A stretch of DNA of 64,000 nucleotides from Panax quinquefolius (Eukaryota > Streptophyta > Magnoliopsida > Apiales > Araliaceae), in the NCBI GenBank assembly GCA_020205615.1, contig CM035164.1, positions 3,685,501-3,749,500 of the forward strand, in the 5' to 3' direction. Positions 44,706 to 55,244 of this stretch are shown here, piece after piece. Every line of letters starts with the position of its first letter. Position 1 is the first letter of the stretch. Both the position numbers and the translations under genes were made by a program. The notes under the pieces are model-generated. The model ran no database searches and had not been told where the DNA came from. It saw nothing but the letters and a program-made list of their open reading frames with translations.

Positions 44706-44857
44706 GATGATAACAATTATAAAAATATTTTTATCCCTTAAGAGGCCCCCCCTTAAATTATGAACACTTTATATCCATTCACATAGCAGTTATATCCAAT
44801 CATAGCAGTTTACATAGCAGTTTATATAACAGTTTATATCCATTCACATGGAAGTTA
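44706..44857 (-). repeat. Element H short tandem repeats, part 1
   Basis: Several copies of a unit around 'tatccattcacatagcag' and 'cagtttatat'. The array is cut by Gyp-3 and resumes at 52504. Confidence 0.75.
44853..44857. repeat. Target duplication of Gyp-3 (left)
   Basis: AGTTA against AGTTT at 52504-52508; four of five bases agree, and H repeats lie on both sides. Confidence 0.65.
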
Positions 44858-47462
44858 TGTGACGCCCCCAAAATAGGTATACATCACCCATCTTGAGTCG
44901 CCAAATACATGGTACAAAATTCAAATACAACTTAATAATACAACCTGCGTGTAAAATACAACAAAACATAAAACCGAGAGTTTTAATACGAATATTGTCT
45001 TCTGACATGTTATTCAACTCAAATGGAGTCCTCAATACATTTATTATCACACTATTTCATAGAATAGTGAGGACTACTAATCTTTATCATCCGGACCCAT
45101 CACTCCGCTTCCCGACTAGTCCCAAAATTAGCCCAGTAAGAAATATTATGACTAAGATAATGCAGAATAATTTATCGTTAGCCTTTAGCCTTCAACAGTG
45201 TTAAACTGATAAAATATAACAAACATCAAGTTTAACTGCAGCGGAACAAGCAATCCATTAGAAGAGTCAAGTAGAGCATACAATCTACTATCTTCTATGA
45301 TTTAAAAGGTTATTTTTATCACTTTTATCGTTGAGACTTAGCTTAATAAATAATTCACATCATCGAATCACCCCTGCACTACGGCCAAGGATATTCTTTA
45401 GTATCACGATCATAAATTATCCATGCACTACGGGCCAAGGATATTCGTGTATTCATCAATGGTCATGATCATACCATCAACTATCCATCAATGCATTACG
45501 GGACAATGAGGACGTTTACCACATCATTTATAACATTACGGTTCATGATTATACCGAATGATCCCTGGTCATAATCATACCAATCAATATTCCATCTATG
45601 CACGTAAGGCAAAGATGACTTTCATCATAATATAAGCATGAGAATGATGACAATGATATAAGCATTAATCAAACGAAATCAAGGATAAATATTAAAGACT
45701 TTAAATTTATCCAGAGTTTAAAAATATCCAAATTGTCAACATGATATTGCTTTGTGGAGTAAAATTCAAGAATGATACTCTATCAAAAATGATTTGGACC
45801 GAAAAAAAAAATCAATTTTTGTTATGAATAGTACTCCGGGTGAATAGTACCTGAGTGAATAGTACCCCATAAATAGTACTTCGGGAATAGTACTCCATGA
45901 ATAGTACTTTGTGAATAGTATCATATAAATGAATAGTACTCATGGACAATACTTCGGCATGAAAAACTTAAAATTTAACAAGAATGTGCAGAAATATCCT
46001 TGTGAAGCGATACTAGATGAAGCACAAATTTCAAAGATATTCTACTAATTTCACGGAATATAGAAGCAATACTTTAAGTGAATGATGGTATAGTTAGGAA
46101 TACGAGATGAAATAATATTACTCACATACTACAGAGTATGGAAGAAAATATTATTCCTATAAATACTGAACAAAATAATATCCCTTACCTCAGAAGAAGA
46201 ATGGATACTAGAATAGTGAGGTAGCAGAATTCTCTTCTATTTTCTCTCTAAATCTTCTCTCTCTATAAATGCTCTTGTGAGTCTTAGTGAATTGGTGAGA
46301 ATGAAAGAAGAATGAGCTTCTATTTATAGGAAAATATAGTTTCGATAATTGCACATTTTGGGGCTCAAAATATGACAGTATAATACCTTCCTCTTTTTCT
46401 TCATTTTTAATTTAGTACTGCAAGTATTATCAAACTTACATCACCTTCCCTAATAGTAAATCATGTGAATTAATAGTTCATTCATGCGACTCAATAGTAT
46501 AATCATGTGAAAAAACTAATTACAGTATAGTACATTCATCTATGCCTCTATTTTTAATTTAGTCATGCAAGTATTATCAATCTTGCACTATCTCCCCTAA
46601 TAGTACATGCATGTGAATCAATAGTACACACATGTGAACAAATAGTTATAAGCATTTGAATTAATAGCAATTAATTGCTCATTTATTATCGAAATAGATG
46701 TCGATTTCCATTAACACTAATAATCCCAACATAATGGAACTATCAATTTCATCTTTAACCAACACGAACTTATTCATCATTAATATTATAACTCACAATA
46801 TTTAACAACCGTGTCGTTCCTGTGAAAGATGGGGCTTTCCAGATAAGGATTTCTCCTTATTAGGCGCCGCATTAGATGACCAAACCTCTCCTTGTGTAAC
46901 TTACAGACATTGTTAATATTGCAAATAATAATATGAATAACTTTGTCGTCTCAATTATTGATTTAATAATATAAAATATTATGCGATGATCTTCGTGACA
47001 ATAATTGAATCAATAATATGAGAGCTATGATGCAAAGAATTCTCGTAGTAATAATTGAGTATAACCGAGTGACTTCTTACTTAAGCATCAATAATCAATA
47101 CCGGTAATGCTCTACTATGCAACCACGCCAGACATCGCATTTACTTTACTACTGGGGGTAGTTCAATAGTTTTAACGGTAACACTTTCGCCATTATTTTT
47201 ATAAAATGATAACTCTGTCATTTTATTACTACGACAATACTTCCGTTGTGGGGTCCACTAATAATTGTGTCGTCATACGGATATTCCTCGATAAAAAGAA
47301 TATTCCCTGACCAAACGAATATTTATAACAACTTGCTTACTTTGCAAAATTTTCACATATCACCCTTACCTTTAACCTTTTATCAATTTAACCATTTACG
47401 AAATAAAATAATAATTATAAGAAAATTGAAGAATTTTATTTCATAAAATTCGGGGTCTTACA
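44858..47462 (-). mobile_element. Gyp-3 3' LTR
   Basis: The plus strand runs TGTGACGCCCCC ... GGGGTCTTACA; 2605 bp. In minus sense: TATA box 46328-46321, donor GAG|GTAAGG with GT at 46188-46187, 'gaatagtac' repeats at 45820-45950 (after the donor) and 'acatgcatgtgaatc' motifs at about 46480-46640 (before the TATA box). Confidence 0.9.
45820..45960 (-). repeat. GAATAGTAC short-repeat block
   Basis: About eight copies of (T)GAATAGTAC with 3-8 bp spacers on the plus strand. The same block is at 50910-51035 (5' LTR) and, in another version, at 58690-58900. Confidence 0.8.
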
Positions 47463-47473
47463 ATCGCCCCTCC

Positions 47474-47800
47474 TTATGAAATTTTGCCCTCGAAATTTAC
47501 GTACGTACCTGGTATGCCGAAGAGGTGAGGATACCTTGATTTCATTTCAGATTCTAACTCTTGAGGTATAACCTTTGAGTGTCAAATATGATCATTCTTA
47601 TCCAAGATTTTAACACGTATCTCCTTGTACGTTAAATCTTCTGCTATCTCGTCTAGTTTTAATTCAATAATGTGGTTTGGGTCGTCCACATATTTACGTA
47701 ATATCGATACAAAAAAAAAAGTTATGAATATGAGACATACTTAGCGGTAAGACGAGTCTATAGGCCATAGTTCCTACTCCATCGAGGATTTCAACTGGGC
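47474..47800 (-). pseudogene. Gyp-3 integrase end with chromo-like tail
   Basis: From the second deletion point (about 47805) codons resume with G-P..I-L-D-G-V-G and M-A-Y-R-L, then H-N-F/V-F, then a damaged chromo-like tail. The stop is at 47476-47474 next to the purine tract. A poly-A slip lies at 47711-47720. It is shorter and more damaged than the Gyp-4 equivalent (62756-63110). It would have no catalytic site. Confidence 0.65.
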
Positions 47801-47803
47801 CAA

Positions 47804-48260
47804 TTAAATCGAGGGTTGAGATTTACTCTCTTCGTCAATTTTTTTTTCTTCTAGAATAACGCCCTCTTGAACCTTCTTCTTTACATTCATCAGCTCCGGG
47901 TATGTAGCTTGAGCGGCTTGAACTTTATCGATTAAAGTCGATTCTAATCGTATATTCGCCATCATCACATGGGTCCCTAGAGTCTTTAACTCTATCTTCA
48001 TCATTTGTAAGTTATACGAAATGGGTTTTTGTGTTAACAACATCGCACTCGTAAAATTATACGATCTTCTACTCAACGCGTCAGCTACCACGTTCGTTCT
48101 TCCGCAATGATATTGAATGGTATAGTCGTAATCTTTAACAGCTCGAGCCAATGTCTTTGGCACATTATATGATCGTTTTAGGTAAAGAAATATTTGAGGG
48201 TTTTAGAAATGGATTTTGTACTTGGGTCAATACAAAATTCGATTTTACGCTCTAGGAGTA
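47804..48260 (-). pseudogene. Gyp-3 RNase H / integrase-front fusion
   Basis: Following the first deletion the text runs from the protease-RT linker ('ccatttct') directly into K-T-L-K-Y-F-F-like codons near 48205. An open stretch from 48163 to 47804 then carries DYDYTIQYHCGRTNVVADAL-S-R-R-S-Y (RNase H connection) and MANIRLESTLIDKVQAA plus NVKKKVQEGVI (integrase front). It ends K-S-Q-P-S-I-stop at the second deletion. No RT or RNase H active site and no integrase D-D-E remain. Confidence 0.8.
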
Positions 48261-48349
48261 GGCTAAGAAGTCCTTCAGGAATACGTCAGGAAATTTATTA
48301 ACAATAGAAATATCATTCAAAACTGTGACTCTCATCCAAGACTTGGATA

Positions 48350-48545
48350 TCACATGTAATGAAGGTTTCTCCTAACGGAGTTTCAACCGATAAGTCAAAG
48401 TCTAATTTCTCCGGAGTCAAATTTAAACGTTGAGCGCAAGCAAGAGAGATAAAAGAATGGGTAGAACCGGTATCTAACAAGGTATAGACTTTGTAAGAAT
48501 TTATAATTAACTAACCCATGCTAACTTCATTTGGGTTACTCGCTT
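48350..48545 (-). pseudogene. Gyp-3 protease, truncated
   Basis: The minus strand encodes L-L-D-T-G-S-T-H-S-F-I-S at about 48485-48450, i.e. an intact D-T-G triad. KLDFDLSVETPLGETFIT follows to about 48365. Then it jumps to 'gatatccaagtcttgg', losing the I-D-W-L-T-T half that is present in Gyp-4. Confidence 0.75.
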
Positions 48546-49738
48546 TTTGAGAAGTCAAGAAAAAACGCTCTCCCTAAAACCACCGACTTTATTTTGTCTG
48601 TATCCGCCTTTGGTGCCACCGTCCCAGCTGGAATTGACTTTGGTGCACGAAAAAATCGGGCTAGGTGACCTTCTTTTCCACAATTGTAACATGCCTTGCA
48701 CTGCATCGTGCAGCTTGGACTGATATGTCACTCCCCTCCGCATTTGAAGCATAAAATTGGTGGTTGTTCTCCTTCCTTGAAAATGGGTGTTGGTGCTGCT
48801 ATCTTTCCATCATTGTTGAACCTTCTCTTCTTGAAATTTCCACTCCTATTATCTTGGCTATGATTACCACCGAAGTGGTTACTATTCTTGGCATGATAAT
48901 TTCTCCCACGATGGTTATCATTGTTCCGATGGTCGTTGCCACCAGTATGATTATTATCGTGTTGTTGCTCGTTACCTTTTGGTTGTGCTGACTCATTATC
49001 GCGCTCTAATAAATGAGCCCTATTCACAACATCTGAATAGAAACACAATTTGTGAGAAATGAGGTATTGACGTATTTCGGGTCTCAAACCTCGCAGAAAC
49101 ATTCGCGTCATTCTCTCCTCATTATCAACCAAATGGGATGCGAACCGGGATAACTCGGCAAACTTAGCCTCGTACTGCGACATGGTCATATTATTTTTCT
49201 CCAACTCTATAAACTCCACCTCCTTCATGTGACGAATACTTTCGAGAAAGTACTTGTCGTTGAACAGTTCTTGAAACTTCTCCCAAGACATCTTGAGTGC
49301 TTCAGGCTGGGTACGTTTTAAAAATTCCCACCATTAATCTGCCTCTTCACGCAACATAAAGGTGGCAAAGGGAACCTTTTGCTCCTCGGAGCATCCCAAG
49401 ACATCAAATATCTTGGTGATCTGCTTTAACCACGTCTCCGCCTTAAGTGGTTCTGGCTTTCCCAAAAACTCCGGCGGTCCCAGCTCTTTGAACTGCTTAT
49501 CAGTGACCATCCGAGAGTTACCAGTGTTTCCACCTGCATTTTGAACAGGAGTCTCTCTCGCCTGATGTTGCATGAATTGCATAAAGCCTCTGATCATCCC
49601 ATCGTTCATCATCTGATCGGTGTGGTTGTTTACCTAAGTATTATTGTCTTTCTGTTGCACATTATCCTGGTTATTGATCGTTGGTGACTCAACGGTCTCA
49701 TGTGCTTCATTGCTTATCTCGACATTTTCAGATGCCAT
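48546..49738 (-). pseudogene. Gyp-3 gag, one frame with three nonsense codons
   Basis: Start at 49738 (M-A-S-E-N-V-E-I-S-N). One reading frame stays in register for about 1 kb, interrupted only by stops at 49636-49634, 49336-49334 (the Tyr of the 'WWE' motif) and 48730-48728 (inside the first zinc knuckle). It shows FKELGPPEFLGKPEPL, ETWLKQITKIFDVLGC, FATFMLREEAD, MSWEKFQELFNDKYFLESIR, YEAKFAELSRFASHLVDNEE and ISHKLCFYSDVVNRAHLLER, an Asn/His-rich linker and two knuckles. In the second knuckle the last Cys is Phe. This is the best gag in the window and the only one damaged mainly by substitutions. Confidence 0.9.
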
Positions 49739-49742
49739 TTTT

Positions 49743-49755
49743 AAATACTACCACA
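49743..49755 (-). other. Acceptor-like site before the Gyp-3 gag
   Basis: The minus strand reads TTTTGTGGTAG|TATTTAAAAATGG, with AG at 49749-49748 and the gag ATG ten bases on. Paired with the donor at 51263 it would remove about 1.5 kb. Confidence 0.4.
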
Positions 49756-49910
49756 AAATAAGGCTTAATTGACATGTCACATATTATCCCTATACTCTGA
49801 CCGACCAAATAAATACCAAATAAACTTAGGTAGGTCATACTAGCGAAAGAATTCCCCGTCTCTCCCCTCCTAGTTCTTGTCTCACATCTCACCAGGGATC
49901 ATATCCCTAA

Positions 49911-49922
49911 GCTTTGATACCA
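49911..49922 (-). other. Gyp-3 primer binding site
   Basis: The minus strand TGGTATCAAAGC matches the initiator tRNA-Met site TGGTATCAGAGC at 11 of 12 bases, three bases from the LTR. Confidence 0.85.
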
Positions 49923-49925
49923 ACA

Positions 49926-52503
49926 AAGGACGCCCCCAAAATAGGTATACATCACCCATCTTGAGTCACCAAATACATGGTACAAAAATTCAAATACAAC
50001 TTAATAATACAACCGTCTCAGTAAAATACGACAAAATATAAACCGATAGTTTTAATAATTAATATTATCTTCTAGGCGATATTCAACTCAAATGGAGTCC
50101 TCAATACATTTATTATCACACTATTTCATAGAATAGTGAGGACTACTAATGCTATCATCTGGACCGTCACTCCGTTCCCCGACTAGTCCCAGCTACGTTC
50201 TCACTCCATTCTCCGACTAGTCCCAGCTAGCCCAGTAAGAAATATTATGACTAAGATAATGTAGAATAATTTATCGTTAGCCTTCAACAGTGTTAAACTG
50301 ATAAAATATAACAAACATCAAGTTTAACTGCAGCGGAACAAGCAATCCATTAGAAGAGTCAAGTAGAGCATACAATCTACTATCTTCTATGATTTAAAAG
50401 GTTTTTCATCACTTTTATCGCCGAGACTCAGCTTAATAAATAATCCACATCATCGAATCACCCCTGCACTACGGCCAAGGATATTCTTTAGTATCACGAC
50501 CACAAATTATCCATGCACTACGGGCCAAGGATATTCATGTATTCATCAATGGTCATGATCATACCAGCAACTGTCCATCAATGCACTACGGGCCAATGAG
50601 AACTTTTACCACATCATTTATAACATTACGGGTCATGATTATACCAAATGATCCCAGGTCATAATCATACCAATCAATAGTTTATCTATGCACGTAAGCC
50701 AAAGATGACTTTCATCACAATATAAGCATGAGGATGATGACAATAATATAAGCATTAATCAAACGAAATCAAGGATAAATATTAAAGACTTTAAATTTAT
50801 CCAGAGTTTAAAAATATCCAAATTGTCAACATGATACTTCTTTGTGGAGTAAAATTCAATAATGATACTGTATCAAAAATGATTTGGACCGAAAAGAAAT
50901 CAATTTTTGTTATGAATAGTACTCTGGATGAATAGTACCCGAGTGAATAGTATCCCGGGAATATTACTCCGTGAATAGTACTTTGTGAATAGTATCGTAT
51001 AACTGAATAGTACTCATGGACAGTACTCCGGTATGAAAAACTTAAAATTTAACAAGAATGTGCAGAAAATATCATTGTGAAGCGATACTAGATGAAGCGC
51101 AAATTTCAAGGATATTCTACTAATTTCACGGAATATAGAAGCAATACTTTAACTGAATGATGATATAATCAGGAATACGAGACAAAATAATATTATTCAA
51201 CTACTACAGAGTATGGAAGAAAATATTATTTCTATGAATAATGAACAAAATAATATCCCTTACCTCAGAAGAATATTGGATACTGGAATAGTGAGGTAAC
51301 AGACTTCTCTTCTACTTTCTCTCTAAATCTTCTCTCTCTATAAATGCTCTTGTGAGTCTTAGTGAATTGGTGAGAATGAAAGAAGAATGAGCTTCTATTT
51401 ATAGGAAAATATAGTTTCGATAATTGCAAGTTTTGGGGCTCAAAATATTACAGTATAATACCTTCCTCTTTTTCTTCATTTTTAATTTAGTCTTGCAAGT
51501 ATTATCAAAATTGCATCACCTTCCCTAATAGTAAATCATGTGAATTAATAGTTCATTCATGCGACTCAATAGTATAATCATGTGAAAAAACTAATTACAG
51601 TATAGTACCTTCATCTATACCTCCATTTTTAATTTAGTCATGCAAGTATTATCAATCTTGCATCATCTCCCCTAATAGTACATGCATGTGAATCAATAGT
51701 ACACACATTAGAACAAATAGTTATAACCATGTGAATTAATAGCAATTAATTTCTCATTTATCTGATTAATTACCTGATTGGTCAATATAACCTCCAGACA
51801 TCATTTATTATCGAAATATATGTCGATTTCCATTAACACTAATAATCCCAACACAATGGAACTATCAATTTCATCTTTAACCAACACGAACTTATTCATC
51901 ATTAATATTATAACTCACAATATTTAATAACCAGGTTGTTCCCAGGAAAGAGAGGGATTTCCGATAAGGACTTCTTTTTATTGGCGCGCAATTAGATGAC
52001 CAAACCTCTTCTTGACAGAACTTCTAGACATTGTTAATATTGCAAATAATAATATGAATAACTTTGTCATCTGTGATAATAATTGAATCAATAATATGAG
52101 AGATATGATGTAGCAATTACTGTAGCAATAATTGAGTATAACTGAGTGACTTCTTACGTAAGCATCAATAATCAATACATTGTGCTACTATGCAACCACG
52201 CGTATTACTTGTACAATAATCAATACATTTTATTTTTATAAAATGATAACTCTGTCGTTTTCTTACAACGGCAATACTTCCGTTGTGGGGTCCACCAATG
52301 ATTGTGCCGTCGTACAGATATTCCCCGACAAAAAGAATATTCCCCGACCAAACGAATATTTTATAAAAACTTGCTTACTTTGCAAAATTTTCACATATCA
52401 CCCTTACCTTTAACCTTTTATCAATTTAACCATTTACGAAATAAAATAATAATTATAAGAAAATTGAACAAAATTTTCATTTCATAAAATTTGGGGTCTT
52501 ACA
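49926..52503 (-). mobile_element. Gyp-3 5' LTR
   Basis: Pair of 44858-47462; about 2578 bp. The inner edge reads 'aaaggacgccccc' instead of 'tgtgacgccccc', so its last bases are altered. TATA box 51403-51396, donor GT at 51263-51262 (GAG|GTAAGG). Compared with the 3' LTR it has an inserted ~30 bp near 50190-50225, a ~50-bp extra near 51760-51805 and a replaced stretch near 52180-52240. Confidence 0.88.
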
Positions 52504-52508
52504 AGTTT
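52504..52508. repeat. Target duplication of Gyp-3 (right)
   Basis: AGTTT, four of five bases as 44853-44857. Confidence 0.65.
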
Positions 52509-52690
52509 TATCTATTCACATAGCAGTTTATATTAGTTTACATAACAGTTTATATCCATTCACATAGCAGTTGATATAACAGTTTATATCCATTCACATG
52601 GCAGTTATATAGCAGTTATATTCATTCACATAGAAGTGATATAATAGTTATATCAGTTAATATTTTTCTTCTCCCCTTTTGTCATCATAG
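52504..52690 (-). repeat. Element H short tandem repeats, part 2
   Basis: Continues the 'ttcacatagcag' array cut by Gyp-3 at 44857, followed in minus sense by a purine-rich 'aaaaggggagaag' (about 52668-52680). Confidence 0.7.
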
Positions 52691-52876
52691 AAAATGATGG
52701 GGTTAAAAGAAAAAGTTAAACTTGCAGAAAATATTTGGTTAAGGAAACCTGCACAGATAGTTAGTAGCAAAAATATGTAAAACTTAGTAAAGATATGAAA
52801 TCAGTAGTAGTAGGAGTAGGGGAGAGGGGTTGGGGAAGTTTAAGTTTACAATGATCCGAATAGTTAGACAAATTGG

Positions 52877-54037
52877 TTAGATGTCCTCTAGATTCAGAGG
52901 AGAGAAATGAGAAATTTTAGGAATGGTGCCATCAGGATCTTCTTGGTGGGGAACAGGAGCAGTGGAGTCAGCAGTGGTATTGGTGTTAAACAGATAGGGA
53001 CCCATCAGCAGGCTATTGTTCTCCATAGACTTAACAGTGAGTAAGGATAACTGAACAACTTCTAACCTTTCTAAAATCAGAGTTTGGTTATGTAGAAGAA
53101 GTTGGTTCATACTGTTCAGAGAATCAATTTTTGTGGCCATATTGATGTTGGTTTCAAGAATCTCATGATCAATTGGTTTAAAAATAACAAGTGATTGTGG
53201 TGGCAGATTTAAGTAGGATATACAATGTTGCTAGTGGGAACGTTGGGACTGATGGTTTGATAAAGTAATGCTCAGATAATTGAAAACATGTGTGAGTAGT
53301 AGATCAAAACCAAGACAGTTATTTTGAAAACAAAATTCAAAAGATGACAGTAAGAAGTAGGCCAAATTGTAGGGCATACATTCATTTAAAATACTCACAC
53401 ATGTTTATGATTTCCAAATCAAATGGCATCAGTTTTCGATCATCTCTCATAGGCATGAAATTGTTTCTTAAAATTTTGCCCAAAAACTGACACTCAGTAG
53501 TGAGAAATTCTAAACCAATCTTGCAAGGATAATCAAATAAGAGTGTTGGCACCATTTGATCAGTTACAACAGATAGATAGTGTTTAAACAACATACATTC
53601 CTCTATAGAGATACCAGATGGAATGAGATAAGAGTTGAACCTAGGCAGTTCTAAAGTGGAGGGATGTAATTGCAGTGCATGGACAAGAAATAGTTCATCA
53701 ATTATGTAGGTTTGACCTTGAATACAGGTGGTGATGCTCTTTAATAAACCAGAAGAATCAGTAGAAAATTCCATGTGAGCATAAAACTCAGCTACAAGAC
53801 TAGGATATATTGATTTATCATAAAAAGAGACTAAACATTCCCACCCAATATTTTCAAAATTTTCAAACAGGTTTGGAAAACTATGAGGTGTGGGACAACT
53901 TTAGAAAATTGTAACTCAGAATTTAGAGGAAGAGTTTTTCTTTTGGATGAAAACAGATTAGACATTATTAATAGAGATGTAGGAAGGATAGGAGAGAGAA
54001 TCAGGCTAAGTAAAGACTGGAGATATGAATGCACCAT
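52877..54037 (-). pseudogene. Plant-transposon-protein-like frame in element H
   Basis: Three open parts on the minus strand. 54037-53831 encodes a Ser/Leu-rich start, then S-K-R-K and KVVPHLIVF. 53774-53382 encodes M-E-F-S-T-D, CIQGQTYIIDELFLVHAL and ECQFLGKILRNNFMPM. 53140-52877 encodes an amphipathic coiled-coil-like MATKIDSLNSMNQLLLHNQT. Between the first two, the other frame reads N-L-F-E-N-F-E-N-I-G-W-E, FYDKSIYPSLVAEFYAHM, so one frameshift near 53880 joins them. The F-Y-A-H-M ... (I)xGQ pattern is that of the 'putative plant transposon protein' domain found in plant LTR elements, biochemical role unknown. A TATA-like 'tctatataaggtc' lies at about 54060-54048. Confidence 0.6.
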
Positions 54038-54137
54038 TTTTGAAAGACCTTATATAGATAGAAAAAATGATATGATACAGGAAATATACACTCAGTGTAG
54101 TCAAGCAAGAGTAGTAGGTAATAAACTGATGTTGTAG

Positions 54138-55244
54138 CAAGTAATATGACTATACATAAAATAGTAATAAGGACCAGATATCATTTAAGTTAAATAGTAG
54201 AATAGATAACACATTTTAAAAGCTGTTATTTAAGAAGAGAGAGAACACAGTAACATAAGATAGCCACATGTCACACAGAGAATAAGGAAGTTCAGTCAAC
54301 CTTAAGAATGATTACCAAAGATATGAAGATGTATCATTTAAAATAATTTTGAGAAAACACGGCAAGAAACTAATAAACTGAGAAGAGTAAAGTCAAGTTG
54401 AATTATCACATAGAGAGATTGTCATTTCAGAAGAATTTTTTTCAAAGAGGCAGGTAAATTGCAAGATTTTAACATTTATAGCAAATCTCAAATAGATAGA
54501 ACATATAGCAGCTAATGTAATAAACAAGCCCAGTGGACATCAATATCCACACAATATATAAGAGATGCAGAAATAAACCAAGTGGACATCAGTATCCACA
54601 CAATTTATAATAGACAGTATTGAAACAATGGAGGGTTATACCTGAGTGAGTAGCTTAAGCAAAATTATATCAGTTCCATAGAGAGAAGGTCAGTTTGACA
54701 TGCTTATTCGTATGCAATTTCTCAATGAGAAAATTATTTACTATAGCAGAATTGAACAAACATATATATATATATATATATATATAAGGGTAAAAGTATA
54801 CAATATGTATAGAAAAATTTGAAAAGAAATTCAGTCAAAATTTAAAGGTAAGAGAATGAGCCCAAATCACAAACTGCTCGAGTTTTAAAGAAAGAATTTA
54901 TCGATCAAAGAGAATGAAGATTTGTAAAGACTATTAAAGGTCAATTAGAGGTATGAAAAAATTATAAAAACATGCTTTCGGCCGAAACCCTAAAATCAGA
55001 GAATCGATTTTCATAGTTTGTTAAAAAAATTAGGGTTAAAAAAATGAAACCCTAACCATAAAATTTTAAAAAATGATGAACTAACGGTATTAAAAAAATT
55101 AAGAACTCACAGAAGAAAGCATAAATAAAGAAAGTATGGTTATACATCATAGTAAACAAAGGAATGAATAAGAGGTTTGGTAATATTAAGAAAATTTGTG
55201 GGTTTTTTTGGTTTTTTTTAACAAAAATTATCAGAAAATATAAT
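54138..55244 (-). other. Element H upstream region, non-coding
   Basis: No gene seen. A/T-rich and mildly A-rich on the plus strand. It contains a TA run at 54763-54786, a pair of near-identical phrases 'gtggacatcaatatccacac' (54534 and 54581), and a stretch with several 'accctaa' and 'agggtt' words (54980-55060). Cut at 55244 by Gyp-4. Confidence 0.5.

Larger units (their letters stand above)
44858..52503 (-). mobile_element. Gyp-3, internally deleted gypsy element
   Basis: Minus-strand element with LTRs at 44858-47462 and 49926-52503 and only 2.46 kb between them. In element sense: primer site, gag, protease, a short RNase H/integrase-front fusion, the integrase end with chromo-like tail, and purine tract. 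RT and the integrase catalytic core are missing. The deletion points are the same as in Gyp-4. Confidence 0.9.

Noticed and set aside
48764..48991. Hydrophobic plus-strand frame over gag
   Set aside because: Reverse of the Asn/His-rich gag linker; low-complexity shadow of the minus-strand gag.
53883..54137. 84-codon plus-strand frame
   Set aside because: Antisense to the plant-transposon-protein frame on the minus strand, which has recognisable motifs.
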